Shown here in pieces: positions 20,302 to 30,179 of a stretch of 64,000 bases of DNA. Every line of letters starts with the position of its first letter. The first letter of the stretch is position 1. This DNA comes from Rhodanobacteraceae bacterium (GTDB lineage: Bacteria; Pseudomonadota; Gammaproteobacteria; Xanthomonadales; Rhodanobacteraceae), in assembly GCA_009996615.1 (NCBI GenBank), contig JAACZU010000012.1:48982-112981 (forward strand). Direction: 5' to 3'. The notes below the pieces were generated by a model, which was not told where the DNA came from, did no database searches, and saw only the letters and a list, made by a program, of their open reading frames with translations. The position numbers were made by a program, and so were the translations under genes.

Positions 20302-23300
20302 CTACGGGCCTTGCGCGGCATCCGGCGCGTCCGCCGGACGGACGGAACGCTTCGGTGCAGGCGGCGCAGGCGGGGCCGGCGGCTTCTCGCGCGCGATCAG
20401 CGTGATCTTCGGCTTGTCCCACGAGCCGGACACGTGGTAGCGCGAGCCGATCGCCTTGCCGAGCGGCTTGTTCAGGATGCCCTGCATGACCAGGCCGGCA
20501 GCGGCGCCGACCGGGCCGGCGGCGATCGCGCCGACCACCGGCAGGGTGGAGCCGGCGTGCGGCGAAACGTCCATCTCCTGGTCGTAGTCCTTCGCGCGCA
20601 GGCCGGTGCGGCCGCTGACGACGATGTCGGCGGCCGGGCTCTTGATCGTCAGGCCGTCGGTCCAGGCATTGCCGTCGCCGAGCCGGAACGTGCCCTTGAT
20701 CGAGCTGAAACTCAGGCCCGAGCGGAAGAAATCGCTGAAGTCCAGGCTCAGGCGGCGCGGGATCTCGGTCAGCGAAAGCAGCCCAAAAATGCGTCCGGCG
20801 CCCGGCTCGACCTCGAGGATGCGCCCTTCGGCGACGTCGATGCCGAGCGTGCCGTCGAGCCGCGGCAGCGCGAACGCAGACGGCGGCCCCGGCCACGACG
20901 CGTCGATCGTCGCGCGCGTGGTGCCGCCGTCGATCAGGCCCGGGAAGCCGAGCGCGTCCATCATGTGGCCGAGGTTCTGCGCCGACAGCTCGATCGTCAT
21001 GCGCGAGCGGTTGTCGGCCGGGGTGCCGGTCCAGGTGCCGCTTGCGCTCATGGTCACGTTCGGTGAATGCGACTTCAGCGTGTCGATCTGCATGCCGCCG
21101 GCGACCGGGTGGCTGTCGAACTGGGCCGAGCCGAAGCTGGCGCTGCCGAGGCGGAAGTCCTCGACCGTCAGGTGCAGCGGCGGCAGCGCGACCGGCGCGA
21201 CATCGGCCAGCGCAGCCGCGTCCGTCTCGGGCGCGCCGGCGGGTGCCTCCGGCCAGTGGATGCGCGCGAACCGTGCGCGGATGCCGCGCCCGCCTGGGTC
21301 GAGCCGCGGAATGTCGAGGCTGCCGGCAAGCGCGGCGCCGTCGAGGCGGACCGTCGTCGCGCTGGCGCCACTGCCGATCGCCAGGCGCATGTCGCTGAAA
21401 TGGCGGTTGCCGAACAGGAAATCGTCGGCGACGACGTCGATGCCCTGCAGCAGGCCGCCGGCCGCCGCGCTGCTGCCGCTGTCGACCAGGTCGAGCCAGC
21501 CGCCAACATCGAGCGTGGCCATGCGGCCGCCGATGGCGATGCCTGCCGGCGGCGGCGCGGCCGGCGGCTGCGGGCCGAAATCGGCGCGCAGCGCGAACAC
21601 CTGGCCGGCGCCGGGCAAACGCCCCTTCAGGCCGAGCACGTCGCCCAGGCGGGCCTCGAACACGGTCCCGGCATAGGGCAGGTCGAGGTCGAGCCGGAAC
21701 GGCAGCGCCTCGGCGGCGGTCTTGGCCAGCGGCGCCGGCAGCTCGATCGAGGTACCGACCAGATCGCTCGTCAGGACGAGCCGGGCGTGCGATGCGGCGT
21801 CGACCGACACGTTCGCGCTCCAGTCCGACTCGCCCGGGAACTTCGGAAACCCCGGCGCCAGCACCGGCACATCGGCGAACACGGTCGCGGTCGCGAAGCG
21901 GCCGGCCACCGAGGCCTCGAACACGTGCTGCGGATCGGCCACGTAGCCGCCGACCGTCAGCGATAGCCTGCTCTGGCCGCCGCGGAACACCGCATCGAGG
22001 CCGTCGGCGGCGAAACCGTGCTGGTTGAAGCGCAGCGGCCCGCTGGCGCCGGTGAAATGCAGGTCGTAGCCGGCGTGGTCGAGCTTCGCGTCGGTCAAGG
22101 CGACGTGGCCGTCGAGCGTGAGCGCACCGACATCCTTGAGCGGCAGGTCCAGCGTGAACGTCACCGCGCCCCTGCCGCCGACCGCGACATCCTTGAGCTG
22201 GTCGCGGTAGCGCTTGCCGATCGGCGTGGCGCGCAGGAAGCCGAGCAGGTTCGCCCCGCTCCCCTCGCCCTTGACGGCCAGATCGAGCAGCGGCTCGCCG
22301 AAGTCGGCGATCGTCGCGCTCGCCTCGCCGACGCGGTTGCCCATGGCCTCGGCGCTGACGCCGTCGACCTGCAGGCCGGTGTTGACGAAGGTCGCGACCG
22401 CATGCAGCTTCTCGGCACGCGGCCATTCGGGGTGGTAGTCGAGCGTGGCGTCGGCGATCTCGGCGCGCGCGATCATGCGACCGGCATCGTTGTGGAACGG
22501 CCAGTCTTCGAGGTCGCCGCGGAACGCGATGCGCCCCTCGACGATGCGGCCGGCGACCAGCGCGCGATCGAGCCACGCGACCGCCAGCGGCGACATCACG
22601 TTGACCGGCCAGAACAGCTTGGCCGCGGCGACCTCGCCATGCGTGACGGTGCCGTACAGGTCCAGGCTCGGCCGGTGGCCGTCGCGCAGGTCGACGCCGC
22701 CGCGCGCCTCGCCGCCGTAGCCGTCACCCTCGAACGCGAGCCGGTCCGTCTCCAGACGCCAGCCGTCGTCGGCGCGGCGCACCACCACGTCGCCGCCGAA
22801 GCGCGAAAACACGAATGCGCGGCGGAACACGCGCGGGTAGTCGACGCGCAGCGCCTGCGCCGGCAGCTGCAGCAGCAACGCCTGCGCGTCGCCGGCCAGG
22901 TCGAGGTCGAGGCGCTCGATGCCGGGCACGACGTCGACGCTGGCCAGGCCCAGGCCGCGCAGCGTCGCGCCGACGGAGTAGTCGCCGCCGCCGTTCCAGC
23001 CGAAGTCGGCACGCGCGAGCGTGCCGCGCGGCCGCGCGAGGTAGAGCCAGCGGCGCCAGTCCGCCGGCAGGCGGTCGGTCAGCATGGCGAGGTCGCCGAG
23101 CGGCTCCAGCGGCAGTTCGGTGGCGGCGGCGCGGTAGGTCCGCTGCGCCTCGCCGCCGTGGCGCTCGATGCTCACGCGCGCCGGCAGGTTGCCGACCTCG
23201 CGGTCGGCGGTGAAATCGGCGAGGTCGAAGCTCCAGCCATCGGCCGTGCGCAGCCAGCGCGCGACGAAGGCGAGTCGGTCGAAGCCGGCGCGCGGCGCGA

Positions 23301-24168
23301 CCGTCACCCGCGCGTCGGCCGCGATCGGCGTGACCGCGCCGAGACGCGCATCGGCCAGGTCCACCTTCACGCGCACGTCGTCGGCGCGCGCCTCGTGCAC
23401 GCCTACCCACACCTGCACGGCGCCGCGGCCGGCGAGCAGTTGCACGCCGCCGGGCGACTGCTGCGTGGCGAACTTCGCGAAATCGACGTCACGCCCGCCG
23501 ACGTAGATCCGGCCGCCGCGCCGGCCGATGTCGAGGTCGGCGACGAGGTCGAACAGCGGCGCCTCCGGCGCATCGAGGCGGATGCGGCCGAGCACGCGCG
23601 TGACCGCGCCGTTGTTGAGCAGGCGCAGCACCGGCACCGCGAAGGCGAGATGCAGGTCGCGCTGCGGATCGTCGATGGCGAGGCGGAAATCGCGGATCTC
23701 GATCGCGCCGAGCGCGCCCATCGAGAAACCGCCGCCGCCCTGCTCGACGCCTCCGACGTCCAGGCCGCCGACGCGCCAGATGCCGGCGTCGTTGACGAGC
23801 TGCAGGTCGAGCCCGGCGAGGTGGAATTCGGTCAGGCGGCGGCTGCGGCTGAACAGGGCCGACAGGTCGAACACGAGCTCGGCGCGCGGCACCGCGAGTG
23901 CGCGCCCGCCGCCAGCCGACGCGATGCGCACGTCCTCCAGCGCCAGCCGCGGCCCGCCACCGATCCAGCGGCCGCCGACGCGGCCGATCTGCACGCTGCG
24001 CCCAAGCCGCTCCGACAGCCAGCGCTCGACGTGCTGCGGATGGTGCTCCAGCCACGGCATTGCGAGCTGGGTCAGCCCGGCCAGCACGCCCAGCAGGATC
24101 ACCACGGCCGCGGCCGTCGCCAGCAGCGCAAAGCGCAGCCGGCGCAACCGCACATGCCAGGTCTTCAC
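20302..24168 (-). CDS. yhdP: YhdP, AsmA-like envelope lipid-transport protein
   Basis: A 1288-residue protein of the YhdP/TIGR02099 family, a very large AsmA-like repeat protein. In E. coli YhdP bridges the inner membrane and the periplasm and with TamB and YdbH moves phospholipid to the outer membrane. An N-terminal membrane anchor (about residues 11-34) is followed by long beta-rich repeats and an AsmA-like C-terminal domain (about residues 1080-1250: GTLGIDVAEGRILEVEPGAGR and FRLGDGNAWTDGL). The C-terminus is Pro/Ala-rich. The start is a GTG at 24168 with GGGAGG unusually close (2-3 nt). It follows rng by 24 nt, as in E. coli. Confidence 0.93.
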   Translation of the reverse strand: MKTWHVRLRRLRFALLATAAAVVILLGVLAGLTQLAMPWLEHHPQHVERWLSERLGRSVQIGRVGGRWIGGGPRLALEDVRIASAGGGRALAVPRAELVFDLSALFSRSRRLTEFHLAGLDLQLVNDAGIWRVGGLDVGGVEQGGGGFSMGALGAIEIRDFRLAIDDPQRDLHLAFAVPVLRLLNNGAVTRVLGRIRLDAPEAPLFDLVADLDIGRRGGRIYVGGRDVDFAKFATQQSPGGVQLLAGRGAVQVWVGVHEARADDVRVKVDLADARLGAVTPIAADARVTVAPRAGFDRLAFVARWLRTADGWSFDLADFTADREVGNLPARVSIERHGGEAQRTYRAAATELPLEPLGDLAMLTDRLPADWRRWLYLARPRGTLARADFGWNGGGDYSVGATLRGLGLASVDVVPGIERLDLDLAGDAQALLLQLPAQALRVDYPRVFRRAFVFSRFGGDVVVRRADDGWRLETDRLAFEGDGYGGEARGGVDLRDGHRPSLDLYGTVTHGEVAAAKLFWPVNVMSPLAVAWLDRALVAGRIVEGRIAFRGDLEDWPFHNDAGRMIARAEIADATLDYHPEWPRAEKLHAVATFVNTGLQVDGVSAEAMGNRVGEASATIADFGEPLLDLAVKGEGSGANLLGFLRATPIGKRYRDQLKDVAVGGRGAVTFTLDLPLKDVGALTLDGHVALTDAKLDHAGYDLHFTGASGPLRFNQHGFAADGLDAVFRGGQSRLSLTVGGYVADPQHVFEASVAGRFATATVFADVPVLAPGFPKFPGESDWSANVSVDAASHARLVLTSDLVGTSIELPAPLAKTAAEALPFRLDLDLPYAGTVFEARLGDVLGLKGRLPGAGQVFALRADFGPQPPAAPPPAGIAIGGRMATLDVGGWLDLVDSGSSAAAGGLLQGIDVVADDFLFGNRHFSDMRLAIGSGASATTVRLDGAALAGSLDIPRLDPGGRGIRARFARIHWPEAPAGAPETDAAALADVAPVALPPLHLTVEDFRLGSASFGSAQFDSHPVAGGMQIDTLKSHSPNVTMSASGTWTGTPADNRSRMTIELSAQNLGHMMDALGFPGLIDGGTTRATIDASWPGPPSAFALPRLDGTLGIDVAEGRILEVEPGAGRIFGLLSLTEIPRRLSLDFSDFFRSGLSFSSIKGTFRLGDGNAWTDGLTIKSPAADIVVSGRTGLRAKDYDQEMDVSPHAGSTLPVVGAIAAGPVGAAAGLVMQGILNKPLGKAIGSRYHVSGSWDKPKITLIAREKPPAPPAPPAPKRSVRPADAPDAAQGP

Positions 24169-24192
24169 ACGGCCTCCCGGGGCGGATGCCGC

Positions 24193-25710
24193 CTACAACA
24201 GCACGACATCGTACTGTTCCTGCGAATAGTGCTCTTCCGGCTGGAAACGGATCGTCTTGCCGATGAACTCCTCGAGTTCGGCGACCGCGGCCGACTCCTC
24301 CTCGAGGATGCGGTTGACCACCTTCGGCGCGGCCAGCACGAGCAGTTGCTGGGCCTCGAACTGGCGCACCGCGCGCGTGATCTCACGGAAGATCTCGTAG
24401 GTGACGGTCTCGGCGGTCTTCAGGCTGCCGCGGCCGCCGCAGGCCGGGCAGGGTTCGCACAGCTGGCGCTCGAGGCTTTCGGTGGTGCGCTTGCGCGTCA
24501 TCTCGACCAGGCCCAGCGGCGACATGTCGTAAATGGTCGCCTTGGCGTGGTCGCGCGCCATCGACTTCTGCAACTGGCGCAGCACCTGGCGCTGGTGCTC
24601 CTCGTCGGTCATGTCGATGAAGTCGATGATGATGATGCCGCCGAGGTTGCGCAGGCGCAGCTGGCGCGCGGCCGCCTGCGCGGCCTCGAGATTGGTGCGG
24701 AACACCGTTTCTTCGAGGTTGCGCGTGCCGAGGAAGCCGCCGGTGTTGACGTCGATCGTGGTCATCGCCTCGGTCTGGTCGACGATCAGGTAACCGCCGG
24801 ATTTCAGCGGGACGTCCTTCTTCAGCGCGTTCTGGATCTCGTCCTCGACGCCGTACAGGTCGAAGATCGGCCGCTCGCCCGGGTAATGTTCCACGCGCTC
24901 GGCCAACTCGGGCATGAACTGGCGCACGAAGCGCAGCGCGCGCTCCAGCGTCTCGCGCGAATCGATGCGCACCTTCTCGATGCTCGGCCGCATCAGGTCG
25001 CGCAATGCGCGCAGCGGCAGGCTGAGGTCCTCGTAGACGCGCGCGCCGACACGCGCGCGCGCGATGTTCTCCTGCACCGCCGCCCACAGCTTGCCGAGGT
25101 AATCGATGTCCTCGGCCAGCGCCTCGCGCGACTGCCCTTCCGCGTTGGTGCGCATGATGTAGCCGAAGCGCGGGCTGGGGGCCGAGGGCTGGGGGCCGGG
25201 GGCCGGCGCTTCCGTGCTCGGCACGGTCAGTTCGGCCAGCATGTCCTTCAGGCGCTGGCGCTCGGCCTCGTCCTCGATCCGCACCGACACGCCGAGCACC
25301 TTGCTGTACGGCAGCAGTACCAGGTAGCGCGAGGGGATCGACAGGTGCGTGGTCAGGCGCGCGCCCTTGCTGCCGATCGGGTCCTTGACCACCTGCACGA
25401 CGATCTCCTGCCCGTCGCGCACCAGCTCGGTGATCGGCGGGGTCGGTCCGCCCTCGCCGTTCTCGCCGATCAGCGGCGACTGCAGCCGCGCGATGTCGGA
25501 GGCGTGCAGGAACGCCGCGCGTTCGAGTCCGATCTCGACGAACGCGGCCTGCATGCCGGGCATGACCCGGCTCACCTTGCCCTTGTAGATGTTGCCGACG
25601 TAGCCACGGCGGCTGGCGCGCTCGACATGGACCTCCTGCAGCATGCCGTTCTCGACCAACGCCACACGCGTCTCGCGCGGCGTCACGTTGATCAGGATTT
25701 CTTCGGACAT
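24193..25710 (-). CDS. rng: Ribonuclease G
   Basis: A 505-residue Rne/Rng-type endoribonuclease that matures the 5' end of 16S rRNA and turns over some mRNAs. The N-terminal S1 domain is interrupted as in the family (RRGYVGNIYKGKVSRVMPGMQAAFVEIG). The catalytic DNase-I-like part has TTIDVNTGGFLG with the magnesium aspartates, and the Zn-link CPACGGRG is the C-x-x-C that tetramerises the enzyme. The long C-terminal scaffold of RNase E is absent, so it is RNase G. A low-complexity insert (Ala/Pro/Gly, about residues 163-178) sits in the S1 region. A sigma70-like promoter is seen upstream. Confidence 0.95.
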   Translation of the reverse strand: MSEEILINVTPRETRVALVENGMLQEVHVERASRRGYVGNIYKGKVSRVMPGMQAAFVEIGLERAAFLHASDIARLQSPLIGENGEGGPTPPITELVRDGQEIVVQVVKDPIGSKGARLTTHLSIPSRYLVLLPYSKVLGVSVRIEDEAERQRLKDMLAELTVPSTEAPAPGPQPSAPSPRFGYIMRTNAEGQSREALAEDIDYLGKLWAAVQENIARARVGARVYEDLSLPLRALRDLMRPSIEKVRIDSRETLERALRFVRQFMPELAERVEHYPGERPIFDLYGVEDEIQNALKKDVPLKSGGYLIVDQTEAMTTIDVNTGGFLGTRNLEETVFRTNLEAAQAAARQLRLRNLGGIIIIDFIDMTDEEHQRQVLRQLQKSMARDHAKATIYDMSPLGLVEMTRKRTTESLERQLCEPCPACGGRGSLKTAETVTYEIFREITRAVRQFEAQQLLVLAAPKVVNRILEEESAAVAELEEFIGKTIRFQPEEHYSQEQYDVVLL

Positions 25711-25740
25711 GGAGCGGCTTGGAGGAGGAAGCTGAGGCGC

Positions 25741-25770
25741 CTTATAGCTTTAGCGCGGACGTCTTGTCTA
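25741..25770 (-). promoter_or_regulatory. Sigma70-like promoter of rng-yhdP
   Basis: On the minus strand TAGACA (25770-25765) and TATAAG (25746-25741) are 18 bp apart, about 30 nt before the rng ATG. The remaining divergent region up to 25986 shows no other clear signal. Confidence 0.6.
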
Positions 25771-25986
25771 ATGCGCGGCCGCCCGGCGGCGGTCGCGGGG
25801 CCACTTTCCGAACCCGGCTCGGGTGCGCTCGGGCCAGTCTCCATCCCGCCCTGCCGCCGCTGGCGCGCCGGCGCTTCGCTCGGCTACGCTAACTCGAACC
25901 GGACAGCGCGGCGCAGGATGCGAGCCGAATGCATCCGACCGGGTATCCGGTCCGGTCCATCCTCCATCCGCAACTCGACAGGCTGC

Positions 25987-27858
25987 ATGGGCGCAGGAGT
26001 TCATCAGCAGGCGGAATCGATCCGGTACTGCTTCGCCGACGTGGCGATCGAGCCGCATGGCCGGCGCGTGGTGGTCGGTGCGCGCGAGCGGGCGGCGTCG
26101 CGCCGCGCGTTCGACCTGCTGCTGGCGCTGTGCGAGGCGCCGGGCCGCGTGCTGTCGCGCGACGAACTGAGCAACCGCCTGTGGCCGGGCGGCCAGATCG
26201 TGTCGGACGAGGCGCTGACGCAGGTGATCTTCCGTGCGCGCGCCGTGCTCGGCGCCCAGGGCGAGCGCATCGTGACCGTCCGCGGCGTCGGCATCCGCCT
26301 GGATGCGGACGTGCAACGCATCGCATGCGAGGCGCCCGCACCGACCGGAGCGGAACCGCGCGACGCCGCCGCATCCGCCGTCAAGTCCCCGGCCGAGCCG
26401 CCGTCGATCGTGCCTGCCTCGCCTTCCGTGCCGGCGGCCGATCCCGCCGACCCACCCACTCCACCGGCCTTGCCGGCGCGGCGCCGGATCCGCGTCGACG
26501 TCGTGCTGGCCTTACTGGTCGTGGCCCTGCTGGCGCTGGCGCTGTACCACTGGCCGGTCGGCGGCGACGCCTGGGTCGACCGCGGCTATGGCCTACGCAC
26601 AGGCGACGTGCACGCCACGCATGCCGACAGCGCGCGCCTGCTCGGCGAGGCCCTTCGCCATGACAACGGCGGCGACCGCGCGCGGGCGCGTGCGCTGCTC
26701 GAAGCCCTCGCCGACAGCGACGCGCAGACGCCGTGGCCGCCGTTGCTGCTCGGCCTGTGGGCCGCCGGCGCGGGCGACCTGGACGCCGCCGAGCGGTGGC
26801 TCGCACAGGCCCGCGAACGCGCGGCTCGCTTGCATGACACCTACGTCAATGCCGTGCTGCGGTACGCCAACGCCGAGCGCGACGGGACGGTGAACGACAT
26901 CGTCCGCTACGCCGGCGCGGTGCTCGACCTGCGCCCGGATGCCTGGCGCATGCACCTCGCCCGCGCCCACCTGATGCGCTACCAGGGCCAGCGCGAGGCC
27001 GCACTGGCGGAAATCCGCCAGATCCGCGTCGACGAACTGGGCAACCGCAAGCTGGAAGCCGCCCTGGCCGATCGCGCGTCGTTCGGCGACGTCGCCGGTG
27101 CGCAGGCCGCGCTGGACGGCCTGTCGCGCGCGACCGACGCGGCCGCCTGGGAATATCTCGCCGGCCGCATCGCCTGGAGCCGGGGCGACCGCGGCGCGGC
27201 GCGCGCGGCCTGGCAGCGCGCCGCGGCCGAAGCCCATCGCAACGGCCGCAGCGACATCGGCAACCGCGCGCGCGCCAGTGCCGGGCTGGCGGCGATGCTC
27301 GACGGTGATCGCGCCGCGGCGATCGCGCATTTCGAACGTGCGCGCGTGGGCATGGCCGAGGCCGGCTGGCTCATCGACGAGATCGACCTGTCCCTGCTGC
27401 TGGCGCAATTGCATGCGCTGGACGGAAGCCAGGAGCGGGCACGCGCCGAGTTCGACCACGCGCGGGAACTGGTCGCGCGCAGTGGCGAGGGCGTGCTGAC
27501 CACGCAGACCCAGCTGGTCGGCGCACGCCTGTTCCCGCATGAGGACATCGCGCCCTCGTCCGATCCGTCGGCCGCCGCGCAGGCCCTGCTCGCCGCGTGG
27601 CGCGCGTACAACCGCGGCGACGAGGCCGCGGCGCGTGCCGATCTGACCACGGCCGAGCAGCGCGGGATCCTTGAATCCAATTTCGTCGACGAAGCCAACC
27701 TGCTGGCCGGCAAGCTCGGCATGCCCGTGGCGGCGGAGCGGTCGCTGGACCCGCCCTACCCGCCGCTTGCGGGTGCGGCGGCACGCCTGTTCCTGGCTGG
27801 CGGAGCAACGCCCGAAGTCGCCGCAAAAGATCGCAGCAAGGCATTGAATCAGAAATAA
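25987..27858 (+). CDS. Membrane-bound winged-helix regulator with TPR-like C-terminus
   Basis: A 623-residue CadC/ToxR-like one-component regulator. Residues 12-108 form an OmpR-type winged helix (RRAFDLLLALCEAPGRVLSRDEL, WPGG, SDEALTQVIFRARAVLG). A Pro/Ala-rich linker (115-165) leads to one membrane helix at about 170-188. The remaining 430 residues are Ala-rich helical repeats that look like degenerate TPRs and would be periplasmic. The signal and targets are unknown. I start at the ATG at 25987; an in-frame ATG at 25918 is possible. It is divergent from rng and 105 nt upstream of a secreted beta-helix protein, a possible target. Confidence 0.8.
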   Translation: MGAGVHQQAESIRYCFADVAIEPHGRRVVVGARERAASRRAFDLLLALCEAPGRVLSRDELSNRLWPGGQIVSDEALTQVIFRARAVLGAQGERIVTVRGVGIRLDADVQRIACEAPAPTGAEPRDAAASAVKSPAEPPSIVPASPSVPAADPADPPTPPALPARRRIRVDVVLALLVVALLALALYHWPVGGDAWVDRGYGLRTGDVHATHADSARLLGEALRHDNGGDRARARALLEALADSDAQTPWPPLLLGLWAAGAGDLDAAERWLAQARERAARLHDTYVNAVLRYANAERDGTVNDIVRYAGAVLDLRPDAWRMHLARAHLMRYQGQREAALAEIRQIRVDELGNRKLEAALADRASFGDVAGAQAALDGLSRATDAAAWEYLAGRIAWSRGDRGAARAAWQRAAAEAHRNGRSDIGNRARASAGLAAMLDGDRAAAIAHFERARVGMAEAGWLIDEIDLSLLLAQLHALDGSQERARAEFDHARELVARSGEGVLTTQTQLVGARLFPHEDIAPSSDPSAAAQALLAAWRAYNRGDEAAARADLTTAEQRGILESNFVDEANLLAGKLGMPVAAERSLDPPYPPLAGAAARLFLAGGATPEVAAKDRSKALNQK

Positions 27859-27963
27859 ATAATGCTTCCGCAACGTTGCCGTAGCGCTGCAGTCAGGTAA
27901 CGCATCGGGCCGTGACGGACGGTGGGCCTACCCGCCCCCACGGCGGAACACCGAAGGCTGCCC

Positions 27964-29079
27964 ATGTTCCGTGACCCCTCCCTGCCCCGATCGTTTCCGA
28001 CCCTTCGCTCGCTCTGCGCCGTTGGCGCCCTGACGCTCGCCACCGGCAATGGCCACGCCGCCGTGTGGTGCGTTGCCAGCGCGCAGGAGCTGTATGACGC
28101 GCTCGAGGCGGCGGCCGCCTCGACCGACGCGAGCAATACCATCCGGATCCGCGAAGGCGAATACCAGCAGGCCCCGTTCCAGAACTACGCTCTCAGAGCC
28201 TTGCATTCCAACCAGTCGACTGAAGTCTCCGGCGGCTGGTCCGGCCCCACCGGCCAGTGCACGGTCCAGAAGCCGATTCCAGCGCGGACGCGGGTCGTCG
28301 GCATGGACGGCATTACGGCGTTCGGTGTCTTCACAGGCGCTCTCGGAAGCCCGGTCACGAACGCCTCGGTGTACGTGCACGACCTCACCCTGAGCAACGC
28401 GCACTTCGATACCACCATGAGCCTGGGAGCGTGCCTTGCCAGCGCGGTCTCCACCGGCAATACGGCGATATTCGAACGCATACGCATCGAGCAATGCATC
28501 GCGCGGGGCGGTACCGACGTCGCCGCGTCGATAAACAACGATGGCGGGCAACTCATCATGCGCAACGTCGTCGTCCGCAACAACGTGAGCTATCAGAACG
28601 GCGGCATCTCCATCAGCACCACCTCAGGTGGCAGCACGCGCCTGTCGCAGATCAGCATCACGAACGTGCGTTCGCTGCGTACGGATGCCGATGTCAGCGG
28701 CATCGACCTGTCGGGAAGCACCAACTCCTCCGTCCTGCTCGCCAACAGCGTCGTGTGGGGCAACGAACCTAATCCTGCAATCCCCGACATCCTCCTCAGG
28801 ACGGACAACATCAGCCTCAACCGCGTGCACTTCGGCAAGCTGGCGGGAACCCCGGGCAGCAACCTGTCACCGGGCAGTGGCGATCCGCGTTTCGTCGCAC
28901 CCGGCGATCCGCACCTGCGCGCGAACTCGCCGCTGGTCGACAGCGGCGCAGCGAATCCGATCGGCGGGGGCAACGGCATGTACGACGTCGATGGCAGCCC
29001 GCGCACCCAGGGTGCGGCCGTGGACGTGGGGGCATTCGAGCGTGATCCCGATGCGATCTTCATCAATGGCTTCGATTGA
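27964..29079 (+). CDS. Secreted right-handed beta-helix protein with FxxGF C-terminal motif
   Basis: A 371-residue exported protein. An N-terminal basic stretch and hydrophobic core (about residues 10-32, ending GNGHA) give a signal peptide. The body is a series of Asn/Ser/Thr-rich strands (NDGGQLIMRNVVVRNN, SGIDLSGSTNSSVLLANSVVWGN) typical of parallel beta-helix, polysaccharide-lyase-like folds, followed by a DPRF-HLRANSPLVDSG segment common in such proteins. The last residues are FINGFD. GAAGG-like GAAGG 6 nt before the ATG at 27964 supports this start. Base composition is less GC-biased than its neighbours, which hints at transfer. No catalytic residues could be named. Confidence 0.78.
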   Translation: MFRDPSLPRSFPTLRSLCAVGALTLATGNGHAAVWCVASAQELYDALEAAAASTDASNTIRIREGEYQQAPFQNYALRALHSNQSTEVSGGWSGPTGQCTVQKPIPARTRVVGMDGITAFGVFTGALGSPVTNASVYVHDLTLSNAHFDTTMSLGACLASAVSTGNTAIFERIRIEQCIARGGTDVAASINNDGGQLIMRNVVVRNNVSYQNGGISISTTSGGSTRLSQISITNVRSLRTDADVSGIDLSGSTNSSVLLANSVVWGNEPNPAIPDILLRTDNISLNRVHFGKLAGTPGSNLSPGSGDPRFVAPGDPHLRANSPLVDSGAANPIGGGNGMYDVDGSPRTQGAAVDVGAFERDPDAIFINGFD

Positions 29080-29157
29080 GCCACACCGCCATGGCGGCTT
29101 CACGACGCGTGCGAACCGCCATGCGCCGGCCCTTCCCCCGCATCGGAAATCCATGAC

Positions 29158-29577
29158 ATGCACGACGACGACATCCGGCAGTTACGCGACAGCTTCGCCG
29201 CGATCCGTCAGGCGCGGGAAGACTTCGGCCGCCGCTTCTATGCCACCTTGTTCCGCCTGCGGCCGGATGCGCGCCGGCTGTTTCCCGCCGACACCGACAT
29301 GCAGGCACGCAAGCTCGCCGACATGTTGGCGACGATCGTGCGTGATCTCGACGATCCGGCGCGGCTCGAGCGGGAGTTCGCCGCGCTCGGCCGGCGCCAC
29401 GCGGAATATGGCGTGAGCGAGGACGACTACGACGATGTCGGCGCGGCCCTGCTGATGACCCTGCGTGAAAGCCTCGGGGCCGCCTTCACACCCGCGCTCG
29501 AGCAGGCCTGGGCAACCCTCTATGGCGATCTCGCCGAGGCGATGATCGCGGCCGAACACAGGGCGAGCGAGGCCTGA
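29158..29577 (+). CDS. Single-domain globin (Vitreoscilla/flavohemoglobin type)
   Basis: A 139-residue globin without a reductase domain. The residues that define bacterial flavohemoglobin-like globins are all at expected places: B10 Tyr28 in FYATLF, E7 Gln49, proximal F8 His81 in GRRHAEYGV, and G5 Tyr91. Such globins bind oxygen and can detoxify nitric oxide or help oxygen supply. It lacks the partner FAD/NAD reductase, and none is nearby. It lies on the plus strand between the beta-helix gene and the convergent maf gene. The start codon has no good ribosome binding site. Confidence 0.82.
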   Translation: MHDDDIRQLRDSFAAIRQAREDFGRRFYATLFRLRPDARRLFPADTDMQARKLADMLATIVRDLDDPARLEREFAALGRRHAEYGVSEDDYDDVGAALLMTLRESLGAAFTPALEQAWATLYGDLAEAMIAAEHRASEA

Positions 29578-29603
29578 GCAAGCATCCGGACCCGGTGAAA
29601 CGC

Positions 29604-30179
29604 TCAGGCCGCGTCGAACCGGCGCAGCAAGTGCGCCGTCTCGCACAACGGCAACCCCATCACGCCGGAATAGCTGCCGTCCAGGCGCCGGATGAACGCC
29701 GCCGCGCGGCCCTGGATCGCATACGCGCCGGCCTTGCCGAACGGCTCGCCGGTGGCGACGTAGGCGGCGATCGCGGCCTCGTCGAGCGGCGCGAACTCGA
29801 CCGTCGAGACGCATTGCGCGTGTTCTTCGCGCGCGGCGCTGACGCACCACAGCGTCGACACTACGCGGTGCGTGCGGCCGGCGAGGCGCCGCAGCATCGC
29901 CGCGGCCGCCTCGGCATCGGCCGGCTTGCCGAACACCTCGTCGCCGAGTACGACTTCCGTGTCGGCGCCGAGCACCACCGCGCCGTCGACCGCGGCCACC
30001 TGCAGCAGGCCGGCGCCGGCCTTCTCGCGCGCGACGCGGCTGACGTAGTCCTCCGGCGGCTCGCCCGGCTGGCGCTGCTCCGGCACGTCGACCGTGATCG
30101 GCTCGAACGCGACGCCGAGCTGGCGCAGCAACTCGGCGCGCCGCGGCGACTGCGAGGCGAGGAACAGGCGGAACGGCAT
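29604..30179 (-). CDS. maf: Maf-family nucleotide pyrophosphatase (YhdE type)
   Basis: A 191-residue Maf protein. It hydrolyses non-canonical or pyrimidine nucleoside triphosphates (dTTP, UTP and modified forms) to monophosphates. Family motifs are [40 protein letters not shown] and [13 protein letters not shown], with [13 protein letters not shown] at the end. These mark the YhdE rather than the YceF subgroup. GGGAG lies before the ATG at 30179. In E. coli maf (yhdE) is directly upstream of rng; here 3.9 kb of plus-strand genes lie between. Confidence 0.95.
   Translation of the reverse strand: MPFRLFLASQSPRRAELLRQLGVAFEPITVDVPEQRQPGEPPEDYVSRVAREKAGAGLLQVAAVDGAVVLGADTEVVLGDEVFGKPADAEAAAAMLRRLAGRTHRVVSTLWCVSAAREEHAQCVSTVEFAPLDEAAIAAYVATGEPFGKAGAYAIQGRAAAFIRRLDGSYSGVMGLPLCETAHLLRRFDAA

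Noticed and set aside
22018..27858. A 1946-residue plus-strand open frame
   Set aside because: Its first 4 kb are the antisense shadow of yhdP and rng; high GC leaves few stop codons. Only the part from 25987 has domains and is annotated.
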